Source: an uncultured Muribaculaceae bacterium
GTDB taxonomy: Bacteria; Bacteroidota; Bacteroidia; Bacteroidales; Muribaculaceae
Direction: 5' to 3'
DNA: 46,318 nucleotides
NCBI GenBank assembly: GCA_947628285.1
Contig: CANQZK010000002.1
Span: forward strand, 1 to 46,318
The notes under the pieces were generated by a model. It did not search any database, was not told where the DNA came from, and worked only from the letters and a program-made list of their open reading frames with translations. A program made the translations under genes and the position numbers. Below, in pieces: positions 29,235 through 39,281 of the stretch; the stretch's first letter is position 1; every line of letters starts with the position of its first letter.

Positions 29235-29852
29235 TTAACGTAAATCAATTATTTCAGAGGCCGGATAGACCTTCTCGTCATAACGGAAGGTCGTGGCCTT
29301 GGGATTGGAACCGCGTTTGATTTCGGTTATCGTCATGGTGGCCGTCTGGCCGGACTGCATGCTCACGGTGACTTTCTTGGGCAGATTATCGGCCAGGTCG
29401 ATGCTTATGACAGCCTTGCTGACGGGATTCGACGCCGATTTGGCCACAAGCTCAACCTGCTGCAGGTCTCCTATCTTGTCCAGCAGACGCACGTTGTACA
29501 CCTTGTCATACCCGGTCAGGATGACAAAGGGGTTGGCGTCAAGCAGTTCGGCAGCGATAGGCTCGGTGACGGTAAGCTGCTTCGACTCATTGACATAGCT
29601 CCACTGTGTGCTGCCGTCGTACCATATGCGGGCCACGCCGGCATCAATGGCGAAGCGCTGGCGTGCCAGCGTCATGGCGCAATGCAGCGTCTGCCCTCCG
29701 GTGTTGAACGTAAAACGGATGTGCCACGAGGGCGCCGAATTGACCTTGGCGGCGCACTTGGCCATCAGCGAGGCGGCCGACTCGGGTTGTGCAGCCGTGG
29801 CGCCGAGCACCGCAGCTAACAACAATATCAGTATGGATAGTTTCTTGTACAT
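29235..29852 (-). CDS. LolA-like outer-membrane lipoprotein carrier
   Basis: A 205-residue periplasmic protein with a signal peptide ('MYKKLSILILLLAAVLGATAA') and the LolA-like beta fold: 'SWHIRFTFNTGGQTLHCAMTLARQRFAID', 'ARIWYDGSTQWSYVNESKQLTVTEP' and a C-terminal 'TTFRYDEKVYPASEIIDLR'. LolA shuttles lipoproteins from inner to outer membrane. The gene follows ftsK, the usual order in Bacteroidota. Divergence from classical LolA is high, so substrate range is not certain. Confidence 0.85.
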   Translation of the reverse strand: MYKKLSILILLLAAVLGATAAQPESAASLMAKCAAKVNSAPSWHIRFTFNTGGQTLHCAMTLARQRFAIDAGVARIWYDGSTQWSYVNESKQLTVTEPIAAELLDANPFVILTGYDKVYNVRLLDKIGDLQQVELVAKSASNPVSKAVISIDLADNLPKKVTVSMQSGQTATMTITEIKRGSNPKATTFRYDEKVYPASEIIDLR

Positions 29853-29874
29853 ACCTTATATACGCCGATACGGG

Positions 29875-32529
29875 TCAAAGTGTTCTGAGCAGGTCCTCGA
29901 GCGCAATCTGGTCGATGAGCACCGCGCGGGGTTTCTGGCCGTTGGCGGCACCGACTATGCCGGCGGCCTCTAACTGGTCCACAATCTTGCCGGCCTTGTT
30001 GTATCCTATGCCGAAGCGGCGCTGCAGCATGGAAGTGGAGGCCGTGGTACCCTGCGACACGATGAAGCGGGCGCAGTCGTCAAAGAGCTCGTCGCGCTTG
30101 GACAGGTCAACAGCGCCGGGCACGGCAGCATTGTCGTTCTGGGGCTCGGGCAGCAGATAGGCTGTGGGATAGCCAATCTGATTGTCGATGAAATCGACGA
30201 TTGCCTCGACCTCAGGCGTGTCGATGAAGGCGCACTGCACACGCTGGATGCTGCTGTTGAGGCTGAACAGCATGTCGCCGCGGCCTATCAGGCGGTTGGC
30301 GCCCGGCTGGTCCAGGATGGTGCGCGAGTCAACCATCTGCGCCACCTTGAACGCGATGCGGCAGGGGAAGTTGGCCTTGATCATACCGGTGATGATGTCG
30401 GTCGAGGGGCGCTGCGTGGCGATAATCATGTGGATTCCGACGGCACGGGCCTTCTGCGCTATGCGGGCAATGTGGACGGTGATATCCTTGCCGGCGGTCA
30501 TGATGAGGTCGGCAAACTCGTCGACAATCACCACTATGTAAGGCATGTATCGGTGGCCCTTCTCGGGGTTGAGACGGCGGTTGGTGAACTTGCGGTTGTA
30601 CTCGTCGATGTTGCGCACGGAGGCCGACTTAAGCAGCTCGTAACGCGCATCCATCTCTATGCAGAGGCTCTGCAGGGTGCTGAGCGCCTTGGCCGGGTCG
30701 GTGACGATGGCGTCCTCCTCCTCGGGCAGCTTGGCCAGATAGTGCTTTTCCAGGCGGCTGTAAAGACTGAACTCAACCATCTTGGGGTCGATGAGCACAA
30801 ATTTCAGTTCGCCGGGATGCTTCTTATATAATAATGAGGCGATGATGCAGTTCAGGCCTACCGACTTACCCTGACCGGTGGCGCCGGCCACGAGCATGTG
30901 GGGCATTTTGGCCAGATCGGCTATGAAGATGTCGTTGTCGATTGTCTTGCCGAGCGCCATGGGCAGTTCCATCTTGCATGAGCGGAATTTGGCCGAGTTG
31001 ATTACGGTGTACATCGACACGGTCTGGGGCACACGGTTAGGTACCTCGATGCCGACGGTATACTTGCCGGGAATCGGGGCGATGATGCGGACACCCAGGG
31101 CGGCCAGCGCGCGGGCAATGTCGTCCTCGATGCGCTTGATCTGCGAGATGCGCACACCCTCGGCGGGAACAATCTCGTACAGGGTGATTGTCGGGCCCAC
31201 GGTGGCCTCAATCTTGGATATGCCTATGCCGTAATCACCCAGCGCCTTGACAATCATGTTCTTGTTGTCCTCCTGTTCCTGTTCGTCCACCTGTTCCTTT
31301 ACGGGGCGGTCAATCAGCAGGTCGACGCCGGGGAAACGGTAGCGCGACAGCTCGTCGCGTATATCGAGAGGCTCCTGGCGGGGTTCCTCGCCGGCTTCGG
31401 GCACGAAATCCTCGTCGCTCTTGCCGGTGCTGACACTGAATTCGGGTTCGCCGGGTGTGGCGGGTTTGACCTCGGTCTTGGCCGGTTCGGCGGCAGGATG
31501 TGTCTCGGCGGGAACGGGGTCGTCAGTCGCGGCAGGTTCCTCATCGTCAATCGAGAAGCCCACCAGCCCCGATGAATCGGCTGCGGGAGCCGGAGTCACT
31601 ACGCGGTCAAAGGCGGAATGTATCTCGGTGACCGGTGCGGGTGTCGCGGTGGCCGGTTCCTTGGCGGGTTCGGCTGATACTTCGGGTTCCGAGCCGGGCA
31701 CGTCGGCAATGGTCGTATCGCCCTTGCGCGCCTCGGCGGCGGCGTGGGCCATGGCGTCGCGTGCGCGGCTGACACTGCCACTCACGTTGCGTATGAACGA
31801 CCGCAGCTGGGCAAAGTACATCACCGTCAGCAGGCCGGCCAGCGTTACCGTTACGGCAAACTGCCCCAGCGCGTCGCTTACATGGTAGAGCCACTCGTTG
31901 ACATAGCGGCCATGGTCGCCGCCCCAGTGGATTTCAGTTCCGGCGTGGTAGGTGAGCAGGCCCAGGATGATTGACACGGATATGGCCGTGAACAGGCACT
32001 TGAAGGTGAACGACCAGAAGCGGCAACGCACCAGCCCGAACAGAGACAGTCCCAGGACGGCGGTATAGACCACCGTCACCAGCGAGCCCAGGCCAAGGCC
32101 TTCGACAAGCAGCACATGAGCCAGCCACGCCCCGAAGGCGCCGCCGGTGTTATTGATTTTTTCACCGGAATCGGCTATCTCCGTAATGGTACGGCCTTCG
32201 ACAATGCTTTGGTCGGCCGCGCCTGACTTGAGATAGTTGAACATGACGATGAGCATCACCACGCTTATGACCACCAACAGCACGCCCAGCGTGTGGCGTG
32301 TCTCGGGCTTTCTGAAAAAAGCCACAATGGGGTTGAGGCGCGTTGACTCGCCGCCCTTGTGCGGCTTTTCGGGCTGCTGCGAGGGGGTGGGCTTGCGTCG
32401 GGGTGCCTTTGGCTTGGCCGCGGCCTGAGGCTCGGAAGCCGCAGCCGCGGCGGGCTGCGCCGTGGAAGTATTGGTCGACGGAATACCGAATCCGTCGAAC
32501 GAGAGGTCTATCGGACTGTTACTGTTCAT
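29875..32529 (-). CDS. ftsK: DNA translocase FtsK/SpoIIIE
   Basis: An 884-residue septal motor that pumps chromosomes at division. Four or so N-terminal transmembrane helices lie between about residues 75 and 255. A Pro/Ala/Glu-rich linker spans about 280-380. The RecA-like motor follows with Walker A 'AGATGQGKSVGLN' near 547 and Walker B 'YIVVIVDEFADLIM'. The C-terminal winged-helix gamma domain ('FGIGYNKAGKIVDQLEAAGIV') would read KOPS-like polar sites. The LolA-like gene lies 22 bases downstream. Confidence 0.97.
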   Translation of the reverse strand: MNSNSPIDLSFDGFGIPSTNTSTAQPAAAAASEPQAAAKPKAPRRKPTPSQQPEKPHKGGESTRLNPIVAFFRKPETRHTLGVLLVVISVVMLIVMFNYLKSGAADQSIVEGRTITEIADSGEKINNTGGAFGAWLAHVLLVEGLGLGSLVTVVYTAVLGLSLFGLVRCRFWSFTFKCLFTAISVSIILGLLTYHAGTEIHWGGDHGRYVNEWLYHVSDALGQFAVTVTLAGLLTVMYFAQLRSFIRNVSGSVSRARDAMAHAAAEARKGDTTIADVPGSEPEVSAEPAKEPATATPAPVTEIHSAFDRVVTPAPAADSSGLVGFSIDDEEPAATDDPVPAETHPAAEPAKTEVKPATPGEPEFSVSTGKSDEDFVPEAGEEPRQEPLDIRDELSRYRFPGVDLLIDRPVKEQVDEQEQEDNKNMIVKALGDYGIGISKIEATVGPTITLYEIVPAEGVRISQIKRIEDDIARALAALGVRIIAPIPGKYTVGIEVPNRVPQTVSMYTVINSAKFRSCKMELPMALGKTIDNDIFIADLAKMPHMLVAGATGQGKSVGLNCIIASLLYKKHPGELKFVLIDPKMVEFSLYSRLEKHYLAKLPEEEDAIVTDPAKALSTLQSLCIEMDARYELLKSASVRNIDEYNRKFTNRRLNPEKGHRYMPYIVVIVDEFADLIMTAGKDITVHIARIAQKARAVGIHMIIATQRPSTDIITGMIKANFPCRIAFKVAQMVDSRTILDQPGANRLIGRGDMLFSLNSSIQRVQCAFIDTPEVEAIVDFIDNQIGYPTAYLLPEPQNDNAAVPGAVDLSKRDELFDDCARFIVSQGTTASTSMLQRRFGIGYNKAGKIVDQLEAAGIVGAANGQKPRAVLIDQIALEDLLRTL

Positions 32530-32585
32530 TACAATTAATGTGAAAGTGGAGAGGAGAAATATAGGAGAAGTTTATAGGTTCAATG

Positions 32586-33230
32586 TCATAAGGCTGCCAG
32601 GGCTCGGATCACCTCGGCAGGTTCAGGGGCGCTGAGCACGGCGTTGCCGGCCACAAGCACATCGGCGCCGGCGGCGGCCAGTGCGGCACCGGTCTGCAGG
32701 TTGACGCCGCCGTCAATCTCGATCAGCGCGTTTGAGCCGCTTTCGGCTATCAGCGCCTTGAGCCGTTTCAGCTTGGGCAGGGTGTTCTCAATGAATTTCT
32801 GACCGCCGAAACCGGGGTTGACGCTCATCAGCAGCACCATGTCCACATCGCAGATTATATCCTGAAGCATGCACACCGGGGTGGCCGGATTGAGCGTCAC
32901 GGCGGCCTTCATGCCGGCTTGACGGATGGCCTGGACGGTGCGGTGCAGGTGGGTGCAGGCCTCGTAGTGCACATTCATTATCGCAGCTCCGCAGTCACGC
33001 AGGCGTGTGACGTAGTTCTGGGGGTCCACCGTCATCATGTGCACGTCAAGCGGCTTGGCAGCACGTCGTGCCACGGATTCGATGATGGGGAAACCCATGG
33101 ATATATTGGGCACGAAGACACCGTCCATCACATCGCAGTGGATAAGCCCGGCCTCGGAGTTGTTGATCATGTCGACAACCCGGCCCAGTTCACAGAAGTC
33201 AGCGGATAAAAGCGAAGGCGATACTATCAT
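32586..33230 (-). CDS. rpe: Ribulose-phosphate 3-epimerase
   Basis: A 214-residue TIM-barrel enzyme that interconverts ribulose 5-phosphate and xylulose 5-phosphate in the pentose phosphate pathway. 'MIVSPSLLSADFCELG', 'GLIHCDVMDGVFVPNISMG', 'LDVHMMTVDP', 'VLLMSVNPGFGGQKFI' and 'IEIDGGVN' carry the metal and catalytic residues. It overlaps the dedA-like stop by 4 bases and is co-transcribed with it. Confidence 0.97.
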   Translation of the reverse strand: MIVSPSLLSADFCELGRVVDMINNSEAGLIHCDVMDGVFVPNISMGFPIIESVARRAAKPLDVHMMTVDPQNYVTRLRDCGAAIMNVHYEACTHLHRTVQAIRQAGMKAAVTLNPATPVCMLQDIICDVDMVLLMSVNPGFGGQKFIENTLPKLKRLKALIAESGSNALIEIDGGVNLQTGAALAAAGADVLVAGNAVLSAPEPAEVIRALAAL

Positions 33231-33907
33231 TTCTTATCGGATTTGTGCGGTTTGAACATATGCCACAGGATGAAGCCCAGACACAACACGCCAAGCGCCA
33301 GTCCGGCCCATGTGAGGTAGGAATTGTATTTTTCCACTTCGGGATAGAGCTGGTCCTCGGGCTCGGCCTTTCCCAGCCAGTAGCCTAAGGCGCCCAACAC
33401 CAGATTCCATGTCAGGGCGCCCAGGCCGGTGAAGATGACAAACTTGCCGATGTTCATCCGCGCCAGACCGGCCGGAATGGAAATCAGCTGGCGCACGGCG
33501 GGGATGAGTCGGCCCACAAAAGTGGATATAGAGCCGTGCTTGTCAAAGTATTCCTCGGCATGGCGCACCTTGGCCTCGTCAATCAGGCACATGTGCCCGA
33601 AGCGGCTGTTGGCGAATTTGTACACTATCGGGCGGCCTATCCAGACTGACAGGCCGTAATTGACCAACGCGCCGACAATGGCGCCTGCAGTGGCTATGGC
33701 TATCACCGCCGTAAAGCTTACATCATGCTGGGTACAGGCCAGATAAGCAGCAGGCAGCACTATGATTTCCGAGGGGAAAGGTATGAACGAACTCTCGACG
33801 CACATCAGCGCGAACACCAGCAGATACACTGTGGCTGGCTCGGCATGAAGCAGGTCGTTGAACAGTTTGGCGGCGTCAAACAATGCCGCGGGTATAAAAA
33901 GCTCCAT
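33227..33907 (-). CDS. DedA family membrane protein
   Basis: A 226-residue DedA/VTT-domain protein: 'FALMCVESSFIPFPSEIIVLPAAYLA' with the conserved Glu and Pro residues, 'GALVNYGLSVWIGR' and 'FVGRLIPAVRQLISIPAGLARM' with the FxGRxxPxxR motif. Members flip or transport lipids such as undecaprenyl phosphate or phosphatidylethanolamine in some bacteria; the substrate here is unknown. A -7 box TAAATTTG lies at 33934-33927 on the minus strand, 20 bases before the start. Confidence 0.93.
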   Translation of the reverse strand: MELFIPAALFDAAKLFNDLLHAEPATVYLLVFALMCVESSFIPFPSEIIVLPAAYLACTQHDVSFTAVIAIATAGAIVGALVNYGLSVWIGRPIVYKFANSRFGHMCLIDEAKVRHAEEYFDKHGSISTFVGRLIPAVRQLISIPAGLARMNIGKFVIFTGLGALTWNLVLGALGYWLGKAEPEDQLYPEVEKYNSYLTWAGLALGVLCLGFILWHMFKPHKSDKK

Positions 33908-34027
33908 CTTTATGTCAAAATTTACGCAAATTTACTCATAATTTTTTAAATCGGAAACAATATCGCAAAATTCCCCGGCCGATATTCGCCGACAATAACA
34001 GCACGCGACGCAAGAGCGTTCATAACG

Positions 34028-34059
34028 TTTGTTTATATATAAGAAAAGTCGTACCTTTG
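34028..34059 (+). promoter_or_regulatory. Promoter of valS
   Basis: TTTG (34028-34031), 20 bases, TACCTTTG (34052-34059) fully match both boxes; transcription would begin near 34066, leaving about 20 bases of leader. There is no room for a T-box leader. Confidence 0.8.
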
Positions 34060-34085
34060 CGGGCAAAAATCAATCATTGACAAAA

Positions 34086-36791
34086 ATGAAAGAATTAGCC
34101 ACGATTTATAATCCCGCCGAGGTTGAGGACAAGTGGTACGCCTACTGGCTTGAGAACAGACTGTTCCGTTCCACTCCCGACGCCCGTCAGCCTTACACGG
34201 TGGTGATTCCGCCCCCCAATGTGACCGGTGTGCTGCATATGGGACATATGTTGAACAATACCATCCAAGACATCCTGGTGCGTCGTGCGCGTATGGCCGG
34301 ATACAATGCCCTGTGGGTGCCCGGCACTGACCACGCTTCAATCTCCACCGAGACTAAAGTCATAGCCAAACTCGCTTCGGAAGGCATCAAGAAGACCGAC
34401 CTGACACGCGAGCAATTCGTAGAGCACGCATGGGAATGGACCCGCAAGCACGGCGGCATCATCCTGGAGCAGCTGCGCAAATTGGGCGCTTCATGCGACT
34501 GGGAACGCACCTCCTTCACCATGGACGAGCCCCGCTCACGCGCCGTCATCAAGGTGTTCTGCGACCTCTATGAAAAGGGCCTGATTTACCGCGGCCTGCG
34601 TCCCGTCAACTGGGATCCGGTGAACCGTACCGCTATCAGCGACGACGAGGTGATGTTCGAGCAGGAGCAGAGCAAGCTCTACTATCTGCGCTATTACCTT
34701 GCAGACGACGAGGCAAATATCCCCGCAACCGATGGCGCCGTGATACACACCGACGCCGAGGGTCGTCACTACGCTGTGGTGGCCACCACACGCCCGGAGA
34801 CCATCATGGGCGATACCGCCATGTGCATCAACCCCAAGGACCCCAAGAACACCTGGCTCAAAGGCCATAAGGTGATCGTGCCCCTGGTGGGCCGCGTAAT
34901 CCCCGTTATCGAGGACCGCTACGTGGAGATGGACTTCGGCACCGGCTGCCTCAAGGTAACGCCCGCCCACGACAAGAACGACTATGCCCTGGGCCAGAAG
35001 CACAACCTTGAGATAATCGACATCTTCAACGAGGACGCCACCGTGGCTGAAGTTGCCGGCATGTACGTGGGCATGGACCGCTTTGATTGCCGCAAGGCCA
35101 TCGTGGCCGACCTGGAGAAGGCCGGTCTGATGGAAAAGGTTGAGGACTACACCAACAACATCGGTCTGAGCGAACGCACCCGCGTGCCCATCGAGCCGCG
35201 CCTGTCCATGCAGTGGTTTGTGCGCATGGAGCACTTCGCCAAGGAGTCGCTCGGCCCCGTTATGGACGATATCATCCGCTTCGTGCCCGACAAATACAAG
35301 AACACCTACCGCGTATGGCTTGAGAACATCAAGGACTGGTGCATCAGCCGCCAGCTGTGGTGGGGCCACCGCATCCCGGCATGGTACTACCGTGTGCCCG
35401 GCTCGCCCGCCGAAGCCGAGGAGAGCATCGTTGTGGCCGAAACCTTGGAGAAAGCCGTCGACAAGGTCCGCGCCCTGCCCGGCTGCGCCGACCTTCAGCC
35501 CTCCGACCTGCGTCAGGACGAGGACGCCCTGGACACATGGTTCTCATCCTGGCTCTGGCCCATCTCGCTGTTCGACGGCATCAACAATCCCGGCAACGAG
35601 GAAATCAACTACTACTATCCCACCGCCACACTGGTCACCGGCCCGGACATCATCTTCTTCTGGGTAGCACGCATGATCATGGCCGGTTATGAATACGTGG
35701 GCCGCGAACCCTTCAAGAACGTTTACTTCACCGGTATTGTGCGCGATAAATTAGGCCGCAAGATGTCCAAGATGCTGGGCAACTCGCCCGACCCGCTGGA
35801 ACTCATCGCCAAATACGGCGCCGACGGCGTGCGCATGGGCATGATGTTGGCCGCTCCCGCCGGCAACGACATCATGTTCGACGAGAGCCTGTGCGAACAG
35901 GGCCGCTACTTCTGCAACAAGATCTGGAACGCCTTCCGCCTGATGCAGGGCTGGCAGGTGGACGAGAAGCTGGAGCAGGCCGAGGCATCGCGCATCGCAT
36001 CCAAGTGGTTCGCCTCCAAGCTCAGCGCCACAGCCGCCGAGGTCGAGGACCTGATGAACAAGTTCCGTCTCAACGAGGCGCTCATGGCCATCTACCGCCT
36101 GTTTGTCGACGAGTTCTCGTCATGGTATCTCGAGATGGTCAAGCCCGCCTACGGTCAGCCTGTCGACCGCGTGACAATCGGCGAAGTCAAGCAGTACTTC
36201 GACGCCCTGCTGCGCCTTATCCATCCCTTCATGCCCTTCATCACCGAGGAACTGTGGCAGCACATCGAGACACGCGCCGCCGGCGAGTCGATCATGTACG
36301 CAACCCTGCCGCAGTCCGGACAGACGGACGCCGCCTTGCTGCGCGAGATGGAGACTGTCAAGGAAATCGTTTCAGGCGTGCGCGGCGTACGTGCCAAGAA
36401 GAACATTCCCTCCAAGGACGCGCTGACGCTCAACATGGTGGGCCGCATCGATCCGACTTACGTTCCCGTCATTGTCAGGTTAGCTAACCTGGACGCCGTC
36501 AACTTCGGCTGCGAGCACGATGCCGGTGCCGCATCATTCATGGTAGGCACGCTGGAGTGCAACATTCCGCTGACATCGGCCATCGACGTGGACGCCGAGG
36601 TGACCCGTATCCGCAAGGACATCGAGTACCTGGAAGGTTTCCGCCGCTCCGTGGAGAAGAAGTTGTCAAACGAGCGTTTCGTGTCCGGCGCACCTGAGGC
36701 CGTCGTGAACAACGAACGCAAGAAGTTGGCCGACACGGACGAGAAGCTGGCCAACCTCAAAGCCGCACTCTCTGCTCTGACCCAAGGCTGA
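34086..36791 (+). CDS. valS: Valyl-tRNA synthetase
   Basis: A class I synthetase of 901 residues from Met 34086 ([18 protein letters not shown]...); the track's earlier start would lie upstream of the predicted transcript start. The HIGH motif is in '[15 protein letters not shown]' near residue 45, the editing CP1 domain carries '[15 protein letters not shown]' and the KMSKS loop reads 'KMSKMLGNS'. An anticodon-binding domain and a C-terminal coiled coil ('[22 protein letters not shown]') complete the protein. It charges tRNA-Val and edits Thr. Confidence 0.98.
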   Translation: MKELATIYNPAEVEDKWYAYWLENRLFRSTPDARQPYTVVIPPPNVTGVLHMGHMLNNTIQDILVRRARMAGYNALWVPGTDHASISTETKVIAKLASEGIKKTDLTREQFVEHAWEWTRKHGGIILEQLRKLGASCDWERTSFTMDEPRSRAVIKVFCDLYEKGLIYRGLRPVNWDPVNRTAISDDEVMFEQEQSKLYYLRYYLADDEANIPATDGAVIHTDAEGRHYAVVATTRPETIMGDTAMCINPKDPKNTWLKGHKVIVPLVGRVIPVIEDRYVEMDFGTGCLKVTPAHDKNDYALGQKHNLEIIDIFNEDATVAEVAGMYVGMDRFDCRKAIVADLEKAGLMEKVEDYTNNIGLSERTRVPIEPRLSMQWFVRMEHFAKESLGPVMDDIIRFVPDKYKNTYRVWLENIKDWCISRQLWWGHRIPAWYYRVPGSPAEAEESIVVAETLEKAVDKVRALPGCADLQPSDLRQDEDALDTWFSSWLWPISLFDGINNPGNEEINYYYPTATLVTGPDIIFFWVARMIMAGYEYVGREPFKNVYFTGIVRDKLGRKMSKMLGNSPDPLELIAKYGADGVRMGMMLAAPAGNDIMFDESLCEQGRYFCNKIWNAFRLMQGWQVDEKLEQAEASRIASKWFASKLSATAAEVEDLMNKFRLNEALMAIYRLFVDEFSSWYLEMVKPAYGQPVDRVTIGEVKQYFDALLRLIHPFMPFITEELWQHIETRAAGESIMYATLPQSGQTDAALLREMETVKEIVSGVRGVRAKKNIPSKDALTLNMVGRIDPTYVPVIVRLANLDAVNFGCEHDAGAASFMVGTLECNIPLTSAIDVDAEVTRIRKDIEYLEGFRRSVEKKLSNERFVSGAPEAVVNNERKKLADTDEKLANLKAALSALTQG

Positions 36792-36812
36792 CACTCAGCC
36801 AACCGATAACCT

Positions 36813-36844
36813 AAGCGCCCCGACCGAAACCGGCCGGGGCGCTT
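36813..36844. terminator. Bidirectional terminator between valS and the glycoside hydrolase gene
   Basis: A 10-bp stem AAGCGCCCCG/CGGGGCGCTT around a 12-base loop, with T's on the right side, lies between two convergent genes and could end both transcripts. Confidence 0.8.
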
Positions 36845-36867
36845 TGTTGGGGGGGGTATGTCTATGC

Positions 36868-38859
36868 TCAGAGAGCCACTTTCACGCCGTTGATGATGTA
36901 AATGCCGCGGTCCAGGCCGTCGATGACGGTTGATCCCTCGCCGTTGCAGTTGACGGTGCGCACCATGCGTCCGTCAGGACGATACAGCTGATAGGAAGCG
37001 GGAACGTCGGACGATACGACCAGTGCGCCGTCCTTGACGCTTGCGCTGAACGATGCTGACGGTGCGATGATGTCCTCGACACCTGAAGCATCAACCACAA
37101 AGGTGATGATGCGCGAGTAAATCGACTCGCCGCCCTTGTATGATGTGGCTTTGATGCGGTATTTGTGTTTGCCGACAACGTCGCGGGCCATCTCAACGTA
37201 AACCAGGCCCATGGGCTTTCTGTAATCCACGCCGTTTTCAAGCACCTTGTACTCCTGCCACTCGCCGTTGTCAATCTTGCGTTCTACGATGTAGTTCACG
37301 CCGGTCTCGCCGTTGAGGTCGTCAAAACAGATGGTGGGAAGGCCGTTGTTGGTGATTTTGCGGGGCAGCGGGGGAGCGATGCGCCACTCATGCACGTACT
37401 GGACTTCGGGGTCGAAGCCGGGACGCGAGCGGAAATTGGCAAAAACCTTGCCGGCCGGGGTCAGCTTGCCTTCAATCACTACCGAGCGGGCGTCCTCAAC
37501 CCAGTTGTAGAAGGCGTGGCGCTCCAGGAAGGGACATTCGTCAAACGCCTTGAGCATGTCGGTGAGCCATGCCACCTGCTTGTCGGAGTTAGCCTTGGTG
37601 TGGGGGCGCTTGACGGTGGTCTGCTTGCCGTCCTTGTCCAACAGGATGTTGAACTCGGCGTCAAGGCGTACGCCTTCGCGGTCGGGCCATGACTCGTTGG
37701 TCCAGTTGGCGCCGTTGTTCCATTCGGTAATCCACATGGGGCGGCCGCCGTAATTGTTCCGGCACAGATTGTTGATGTTGTCGGTCAGGCCCTTGGGAGT
37801 CTGGTTGTTCCAGTACATATGGGTTGCGACAAAGTCGACACGGTAGTTGAGCGAGTCGGCCATCTGGATGAACTTGCGCAGCCAGTCCTTGTTGATAGCG
37901 TCGGGCGCGGGCGAGCCAAGGCGCAGGCCGGATGCCAATAGGTCGGGCCACTGGCGCAGACAGCCGTACTGGCTCATGTCGGCTTGGTCGCTATGGTCGG
38001 GCTCGTTGTGGCCCAGTGCATTGGAGGTGTTGGTGCGCGAGCCGATGCGGTCAAAGCCGTCCCAGCTGCTGTTGTGACGCATGGGGATGAACTCCCAGTC
38101 CTGAGCGGGCTCGTCGGATGCGCCCCAGGAGTAATACCAGGTGGAGCGGGTGATGCCGGTGACGTCCAGGCCGCAGATACCGCGCTTGCCTATGCGGTCC
38201 ACGCGGCACACGCGGATGAAGGACACAAAATCCAGGCCCTCAGGCATCACGGGCACTTCAAGGTCCTCATTGAAGGCGGTGAACACGCGGGAGTAGCCCG
38301 TACCGTCAAGGTTATTGGCAAAGGTTGCCGAGTAGCCGCGACGCAGCTTGAACGAGCGGATGTTGTTGTTGAAATCGCCAAGCAGCTCGGTGGGAAGGTA
38401 CTTGTTGAATTTGGTCATCTTCTTCTCGCGGTAAAACTTGTCCTGGTCGCAGACTTTGGACTGGCCGCCGTAATTGGCTTCGGTGTAGACGGTCAGAGGG
38501 GCGCTCATGCCGTCGGCAATGATTTCGGAGCCGTTGCCGTAGAGGCCCAGGCGGTCCTTGGCGGGGTCGAACGCGCGGCCGCCTACGGTCACGTATTTGA
38601 GGAAATCCTTCTCAACTTCCGAGGGCAACAGGCCTTCGAAAATGAGTTGCGACGAGTTGTCGGTGAGGTCGACTGTGGAGTTGACCAGCGGGGTCGTTCC
38701 GGTTAGACGCAGGATGGCGCCCGGTTTGACCACCGCCTTGGTATCGGTGATCGATTCGCGGCTCACTTCGCCTTTGTCCACGTTCAGATCGGCGGCAAAG
38801 GATGAAAGACAAACCGACATCGATACCCCGAGTGTGATAAGGGGTCGGATTATTTTCAT
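36868..38859 (-). CDS. Secreted glycoside hydrolase with beta-gamma-crystallin-like domain and sorting-like tail
   Basis: From Met 38859 (MKIIRPLITLGVSMSVCLSSFA, a signal peptide) it has 663 residues; the track's 130 extra residues are not credible. Residues about 120-205 look like a beta/gamma-crystallin domain ('VYTEANYGGQSKV', 'NNIRSFKLRRGYSATFANN'). A TIM-barrel of the Glyco_hydro_cc (GH128-like) type follows: 'STWYYSWGA', acid/base Glu in 'LGHNEPDH' near 285 and nucleophile Glu in 'MWITEWNNG' near 381. A beta-sandwich and a C-terminal T9SS-like sorting tail ('YQLYRPDGRMVRTV') end the protein. A beta-1,3-glucan is the likely target. Confidence 0.8.
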   Translation of the reverse strand: MKIIRPLITLGVSMSVCLSSFAADLNVDKGEVSRESITDTKAVVKPGAILRLTGTTPLVNSTVDLTDNSSQLIFEGLLPSEVEKDFLKYVTVGGRAFDPAKDRLGLYGNGSEIIADGMSAPLTVYTEANYGGQSKVCDQDKFYREKKMTKFNKYLPTELLGDFNNNIRSFKLRRGYSATFANNLDGTGYSRVFTAFNEDLEVPVMPEGLDFVSFIRVCRVDRIGKRGICGLDVTGITRSTWYYSWGASDEPAQDWEFIPMRHNSSWDGFDRIGSRTNTSNALGHNEPDHSDQADMSQYGCLRQWPDLLASGLRLGSPAPDAINKDWLRKFIQMADSLNYRVDFVATHMYWNNQTPKGLTDNINNLCRNNYGGRPMWITEWNNGANWTNESWPDREGVRLDAEFNILLDKDGKQTTVKRPHTKANSDKQVAWLTDMLKAFDECPFLERHAFYNWVEDARSVVIEGKLTPAGKVFANFRSRPGFDPEVQYVHEWRIAPPLPRKITNNGLPTICFDDLNGETGVNYIVERKIDNGEWQEYKVLENGVDYRKPMGLVYVEMARDVVGKHKYRIKATSYKGGESIYSRIITFVVDASGVEDIIAPSASFSASVKDGALVVSSDVPASYQLYRPDGRMVRTVNCNGEGSTVIDGLDRGIYIINGVKVAL

Positions 38860-38901
38860 GATATAATTATGGGTTATGATTAGTTTATAATTTTTCAAGT
38901 G

Positions 38902-38938
38902 CAAAGATAATACATCGCGTCCTGACCGATGCGATGTA
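38902..38938 (-). promoter_or_regulatory. -7 element and adjacent inverted repeat before the glycoside hydrolase gene
   Basis: On the minus strand TATCTTTG (38909-38902) matches TAnnTTTG, 43 bases before the start. Directly upstream lies an 8-bp inverted repeat TACATCGC (38911-38918)/GCGATGTA (38931-38938) covering the -33 spacer region, a plausible regulator site. No TTTG box is present. Confidence 0.5.
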
Positions 38939-38969
38939 AAATCGCAAAAAAAGAGGGATAATTCGTTTT

Positions 38970-39281
38970 TTACGTCGCTCCGGCCCATGTGGAGCCGCAA
39001 ATCAGGGCATAGGCCAACAATCCCACCACCGCAGCAAGGCTGACCGAGCCCAGCGCGAGGCATATCTTGGCGACGATCTTGGCGGGCTTGCCCCCGCTGA
39101 GCGAGGTGCAGGCCGAGACCAGGAACAGGATGGCGGCCGAGGGCAGCAGCAGACCGAAGCAGAGCAGCGTGAATGCGCCGTAGCTCATGCCGGTCAGCGA
39201 AGCGCCGTCGGCCAGCATCCGGGCGCATATCCCGCACAGCGTGTCCCACGAATTTGTCGTGACGGCTTCAAGCAATATCAT
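38970..39281 (-). CDS. Small membrane protein
   Basis: A 103-residue protein with two or three hydrophobic helices ('GAFTLLCFGLLLPSAAILFLVSAC' at about 35-58 and 'LGSVSLAAVVGLLAYALIC' at about 77-95). It overlaps the aguB stop by 4 bases and so is probably the last gene of the agmatine operon. I do not recognise a family. It might be a small permease-associated protein; nothing proves it. Confidence 0.6.
   Translation of the reverse strand: MILLEAVTTNSWDTLCGICARMLADGASLTGMSYGAFTLLCFGLLLPSAAILFLVSACTSLSGGKPAKIVAKICLALGSVSLAAVVGLLAYALICGSTWAGAT

Noticed and set aside
36868-39249. Full 793-residue form of the glycoside hydrolase ORF
   Set aside because: The first 130 residues are an antiparallel-frame reading of the neighbouring membrane gene and promoter; a clean signal peptide starts at 38859.
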